A DNA stretch of 16,575 nucleotides from an uncultured bacterium (GTDB lineage Bacteria > Pseudomonadota > Alphaproteobacteria > SP197). Below are positions 14,226 through 16,575 of this stretch, piece after piece (position 1 is the stretch's first letter; each line of letters begins with the position of its first letter). The notes under the pieces are model-generated. The model was not told the origin of the DNA. It did no database searches and saw only the letters and a program-made list of their open reading frames with translations. The stretch spans positions 1 through 16,575 of the forward strand of contig CALLQH010000057.1 in the NCBI GenBank assembly GCA_938014945.1. Direction: 5' to 3'. Made by a program: the position numbers and the translations under genes.

Positions 14226-15110
14226 CTACTCCAGGTTCAGGGCCTGCTCGCGCAGGCGGTCGATGGCGACCTTGAGGTCGAGGCCGACGCTGGTGAGCTG
14301 CTGCTCCGACGACTTCGAGCAGAGCGTGTTGGCCTCGCGCAGCAGTTCCTGAGCGAGGAAGCCAAGGCGGCGGCCGGGCGCGCCCTCTGCGGCCAGCAGT
14401 TTGCGGGTGGCGGCGATGTGGCCCTTCAGGCGGTCGATCTCCTCGCGCACGTCGGCGCGGGTGATGAGCAGGGTCACCTCCTGGGCCAGCCGCTCCTCGC
14501 TGACCGGCGTGCGGCCTTCGGTGAGTTCGGCGATCTGGCGCATCAGGCGCTCGCGGATGACGGTCGGCTGGGCGCCGTCGCAGATCACGGCGCGGCCGAC
14601 CAGTGCCTCGATTTCGTCGAGCAGGCGCGTCAGCACCTCGACCAGGCGCGCGCCCTCGGCGGCGCGGTCGGCGGCCAGGGCATCGAACGCTGCGGCGAGC
14701 GAGGCGCCAAGCAAGGCCAGGCGCGCCGCGTCGGGCGGTTCGTTCTCGGCCGCGCCGGTTTCCAGCACGCCGGGCAGACGCAGCAGGCCGTCGAGCGTCG
14801 GCGGGACAATGCCGCGCTGCTCGTTCATCGAGGCCACGATGGCCATGACCGCTGCGAAGGCCTCCTCGTTGACACGCAGGACGGAGCGGCTGGCATCGGT
14901 CTTGAGCGAAAGCGTGAGGTTGATGTTGCCGCGCGCCATGCGGGCCGCTGCGGCCTCGCGGGCGACCGGTTCCAGCGCATCGTAACCCTGGGGCAGGCGA
15001 CAGCGCAGATCGAGCCCCTTGCCGTTGACGCTGCGCACCTCGAAGGTCCAGGCGAGCCCCTCGTGCGACCCGTCGACGCGGGCAAATCCGGTCATGCTCT
15101 GGAGCGTCAC
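14226..15110 (-). CDS. YicC-family protein (predicted endoribonuclease)
   Basis: A 294-residue YicC homologue. The N-terminal domain shows LQSMTGFAR, FEVRSVNGKGLDLRCRLP and the MARGNINLTLSL strand. The C-terminal DUF1732 domain shows RLAQEVTLLITRADVREEI, then RRLGFLAQELLREANTLCSK and the terminal LREQALNLE. E. coli YicC has been reported as an endoribonuclease acting in small-RNA turnover; the same role here is inference. The open frame extends upstream to 15935, but that part is antisense to the SDR gene. I chose the GTG at 15110 because it gives the usual few residues before S-M-T-G-F-A-R; the ATG at 15095 is the alternative. It precedes gmk by four bases, a pairing common in alphaproteobacteria. 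Confidence 0.92.
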   Translation of the reverse strand: MTLQSMTGFARVDGSHEGLAWTFEVRSVNGKGLDLRCRLPQGYDALEPVAREAAAARMARGNINLTLSLKTDASRSVLRVNEEAFAAVMAIVASMNEQRGIVPPTLDGLLRLPGVLETGAAENEPPDAARLALLGASLAAAFDALAADRAAEGARLVEVLTRLLDEIEALVGRAVICDGAQPTVIRERLMRQIAELTEGRTPVSEERLAQEVTLLITRADVREEIDRLKGHIAATRKLLAAEGAPGRRLGFLAQELLREANTLCSKSSEQQLTSVGLDLKVAIDRLREQALNLE

Positions 15111-15176
15111 GGGGCTGTCCGTCTGCAATGTGAGTGGGTACCGGGCTGGCCGACGGCCCTGTATATACGTCGCCCC
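15111..15176. promoter_or_regulatory. Divergent promoter region between yicC-like and SDR genes
   Basis: The 66-bp gap separates two genes reading outward, so it must hold or overlap both promoters unless one lies inside a gene. The only AT-rich element is GTATATAC at 15161-15168, a perfect palindrome that could serve as a -10 box in either direction. Read rightward, its 3' end is eight bases from the SDR ATG, which would give a leaderless or nearly leaderless mRNA. A GGCC-GAC-GGCC inverted repeat at 15148-15158 could be an operator. No good -35 hexamer was found for either direction. Confidence 0.4.
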
Positions 15177-15965
15177 ATGAGCCAACAACCCTGGCACGAC
15201 CCTCGCAGCATCCTGATCACCGGCGCCTCCAGCGGCATCGGCGCGGCCCTGGCGCGCGCCTATGCACGGGCGGACGTCACCCTGTTCCTGGGCGGACGCG
15301 ACATGGAGCGGCTGGAGGGCGTAGCGCGAGACTGCCGCGAGGCGGGGGCACGGGCCGAGATCCGTGCGCTGGACGTGACCGATACGGAAGCGATGCGCGC
15401 CTGGCTGCTCGATTCGGATGCGGACACCCCGCTCGACCTGGTGATCGCCAACGCCGGCACCTCGGCCGGCAGCGGCGGTGCGGGCGAGAGCGAAGCCCAG
15501 GCGCGGCGCATCTTTGCGGTCAACGTCGACGGCGCGATGAACACGGTGCTGCCCATCCTGCCGGTGATGGTCACACGCGGGCGCGGCCAGGTGGCACTGG
15601 TTGCCTCGCTGGCGGGCTTCCGCGGCTTTCCCGGCGCACCGGCCTATTGCGCCAGCAAGGCCACCCTGCGCGTGTGGGGCGAAGGGCTGCGCGGCCTGAT
15701 GGTGCATCGCGGGGTCGGCGTCAGCGTGATCTGCCCCGGCTTCGTGAAGACGCCGATGAGCGACGGCAACCCCTATCCCATGCCCATGCTGATGGAGGCC
15801 GACAAGGCCGCGGCGATCATCGTGAAGGGCCTGGCGCGCAACCGCGGCCGCATCGCCTTTCCCTGGCCGCTGACCTGGCTGGTCTATGCCATTACCGCCC
15901 TGCCGGTGTCCCTGACCGACCTGATGATGAAACACCTGCCCAGAAAACCCGCGGACGAGGCCTGA
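15177..15965 (+). CDS. Short-chain dehydrogenase/reductase (SDR)
   Basis: A 262-residue classical SDR with an NAD(P)-binding Rossmann fold. Cofactor motif TGASSGIG is at 15-22, IANAGTSAG at 90-98, and the catalytic serine, tyrosine and lysine are S144, Y157 and K161 (YCASK). PGFVKTPM (187-194) is the usual post-catalytic motif. A hydrophobic stretch near the C-terminus (FPWPLTWLVYAITALPVSL) suggests membrane association, seen in several SDRs of lipid or ketone metabolism. The substrate is unknown. There is no Shine-Dalgarno sequence ahead of the ATG, which follows CGCCCC. It is followed after 40 bases by a thioesterase gene, so a role on acyl-CoA or fatty-acid-like substrates is possible but unproven. 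Confidence 0.9.
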   Translation: MSQQPWHDPRSILITGASSGIGAALARAYARADVTLFLGGRDMERLEGVARDCREAGARAEIRALDVTDTEAMRAWLLDSDADTPLDLVIANAGTSAGSGGAGESEAQARRIFAVNVDGAMNTVLPILPVMVTRGRGQVALVASLAGFRGFPGAPAYCASKATLRVWGEGLRGLMVHRGVGVSVICPGFVKTPMSDGNPYPMPMLMEADKAAAIIVKGLARNRGRIAFPWPLTWLVYAITALPVSLTDLMMKHLPRKPADEA

Positions 15966-16005
15966 CGGTCATCGCCCGACCACCCGGCAAGAAGGAAACC
16001 AGACG

Positions 16006-16446
16006 ATGAACGAGCCCGTCGAGACCTACCGTTCCACGGTGTTTCCCTGGCACTGCGACCAGTTCGGCCACATGAACGCGCGCTGGTATGCCGCCCATTT
16101 CGACGATGCCAGCATGCACCTCTACCAGCGCAGCGGGCTTTCCTTCGCCCACATGCGCCGGAGCGGCAGCGTCATCGTGGTCACCGCCGAGATCCGCATC
16201 GAATACCGCCACGAGATGCTCGCAGGCGACCTGCTGGTGATCCGCAGCGGCTTCACCAAGCTCGGCAACAAGAGCGTGCAGCACACCGCCTGGCTGACCA
16301 ACGCCGACGACGGCACCCTGTGCGCGGTGGAACACTCCCGCGATGTCTTCTTCAACGAGGAGACGCGGACCTCAGCCCCGATGCCCGACGCCTTCCGCGC
16401 CATCCTGGAGAAGAGCCTGCTGCCGGAAGGCTACAGCCCGGAATGA
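16006..16446 (+). CDS. Hotdog-fold acyl-CoA thioesterase (4HBT/YbgC type)
   Basis: A 146-residue hotdog-fold protein that probably hydrolyses an acyl-CoA thioester in the cytoplasm. The family active-site region is HCDQFGHMNARWYAAHFDDA (16-35), with aspartate 18 in the position of the catalytic acid of 4-hydroxybenzoyl-CoA thioesterases and the G-H-M-N turn that follows it. The rest, from VTAEIRIEYRHEMLAGDLLV to VEHSRDVFFN, matches the domain's strand pattern, and the length is normal. An AAGGAAA ribosome site lies nine bases before the ATG. The TGA overlaps the ATG of a HAD-type gene (ATGA), so these two are coupled, and the SDR upstream may belong to the same transcript. The substrate cannot be read from the sequence. 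Confidence 0.87.
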   Translation: MNEPVETYRSTVFPWHCDQFGHMNARWYAAHFDDASMHLYQRSGLSFAHMRRSGSVIVVTAEIRIEYRHEMLAGDLLVIRSGFTKLGNKSVQHTAWLTNADDGTLCAVEHSRDVFFNEETRTSAPMPDAFRAILEKSLLPEGYSPE

Positions 16447-16575
16447 GCCGGCGCGTCGACTGGGTCGTCTTCGACGTCGGCGGCACCCTGGTCGACGAGA
16501 CGCGCATGTGGCGTGTCTGGGCGCAGTGTATCGGTGTGGAGGAATCACGCTTCCTGAAGGAACTCGATGACGTCC
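16443..16575 (+). CDS. HAD-superfamily hydrolase, N-terminal fragment (runs off window)
   Basis: Only the first 44 codons are in the window. VDWVVFDVGGTLVDETRMW is a HAD motif I on its predicted beta-strand, with the nucleophile aspartate at residue 10. The classical motif is DxDGT; here the second aspartate is replaced by glycine (D-V-G-G-T), as occurs in some HAD-IA members. The gene overlaps the thioesterase stop by ATGA. The substrate and activity cannot be judged without the rest of the protein. Confidence 0.75.
   Translation, partial: MSRRVDWVVFDVGGTLVDETRMWRVWAQCIGVEESRFLKELDDV

Noticed and set aside
14085..15176. Upstream extension of the SDR open frame across yicC and gmk
   Set aside because: It is antisense to the recognised yicC-like and gmk genes; the SDR fold begins just after 15177.
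15111..15935. Upstream extension of the yicC-like frame
   Set aside because: It is antisense to the SDR gene and lacks YicC motifs; the family N-terminus is at 15110 or 15095.

Overview
This GC-rich window looks like chromosomal DNA of an alphaproteobacterium, perhaps from the Rhodospirillales or a related order. The main reasons are the gene order lptF-lptG-lptD-surA-pdxA-rsmA together with gmk and a yicC-type gene, the protein sequences themselves, the dense packing with ATGA/GTGA overlaps, and a short CTCCTCTCCC/GGGAGAGGAG palindrome of a kind common in that class. The taxonomic call is inference from family recognition; no database was searched. I see no rRNA, tRNA, CRISPR array, insertion sequence or prophage gene.

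Region 1 (2-3334, +) is a heme uptake operon: the C-terminal part of hmuS (cytoplasmic heme-handling protein, cut by the window edge), hmuT (periplasmic heme-binding protein), hmuU (permease) and hmuV (ATPase). All three junctions overlap by 1-4 bases, so translation is probably coupled. The outer-membrane receptor and any Fur/Irr-type control site would lie upstream, outside the window. hmuU carries an exact in-frame 27-bp tandem duplication.

Region 2 (3404-10931, +) is an outer-membrane biogenesis cluster: lptF and lptG (inner-membrane subunits of the LPS exporter), lptD (outer-membrane LPS translocon) and surA (periplasmic chaperone for outer-membrane proteins), followed by pdxA (vitamin B6 synthesis) and rsmA (16S rRNA dimethylation). 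LptF/G push LPS across the periplasm to LptD, and SurA helps LptD and other beta-barrels fold. The lptG-lptD, surA-pdxA and pdxA-rsmA pairs overlap.

Region 3 (11008-13521, +) begins with a 557-residue exported protein that has one Sel1-type repeat and six tandem peptidoglycan-binding modules but no recognisable enzyme domain. A strong intrinsic terminator follows. After a 254-bp gene-free stretch comes a GNAT acetyltransferase gene.

Region 4 (13577-15110, -) is a yicC-like gene followed by gmk, convergent with the GNAT gene; a 10-bp-stem palindrome lies between the two. Region 5 (15177-16575, +) is divergent from yicC. It encodes a short-chain dehydrogenase, a hotdog-fold thioesterase and the start of a HAD-type hydrolase that runs off the window. 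A palindromic TATA-rich box sits in the 66-bp divergent gap.

Most of the window is ordinary core-genome content. The parts most worth a second look are the six-module wall-binding protein, the hmuU duplication, the split of the rsmA and gmk/yicC blocks, the possibly leaderless SDR gene, and the altered HAD motif.
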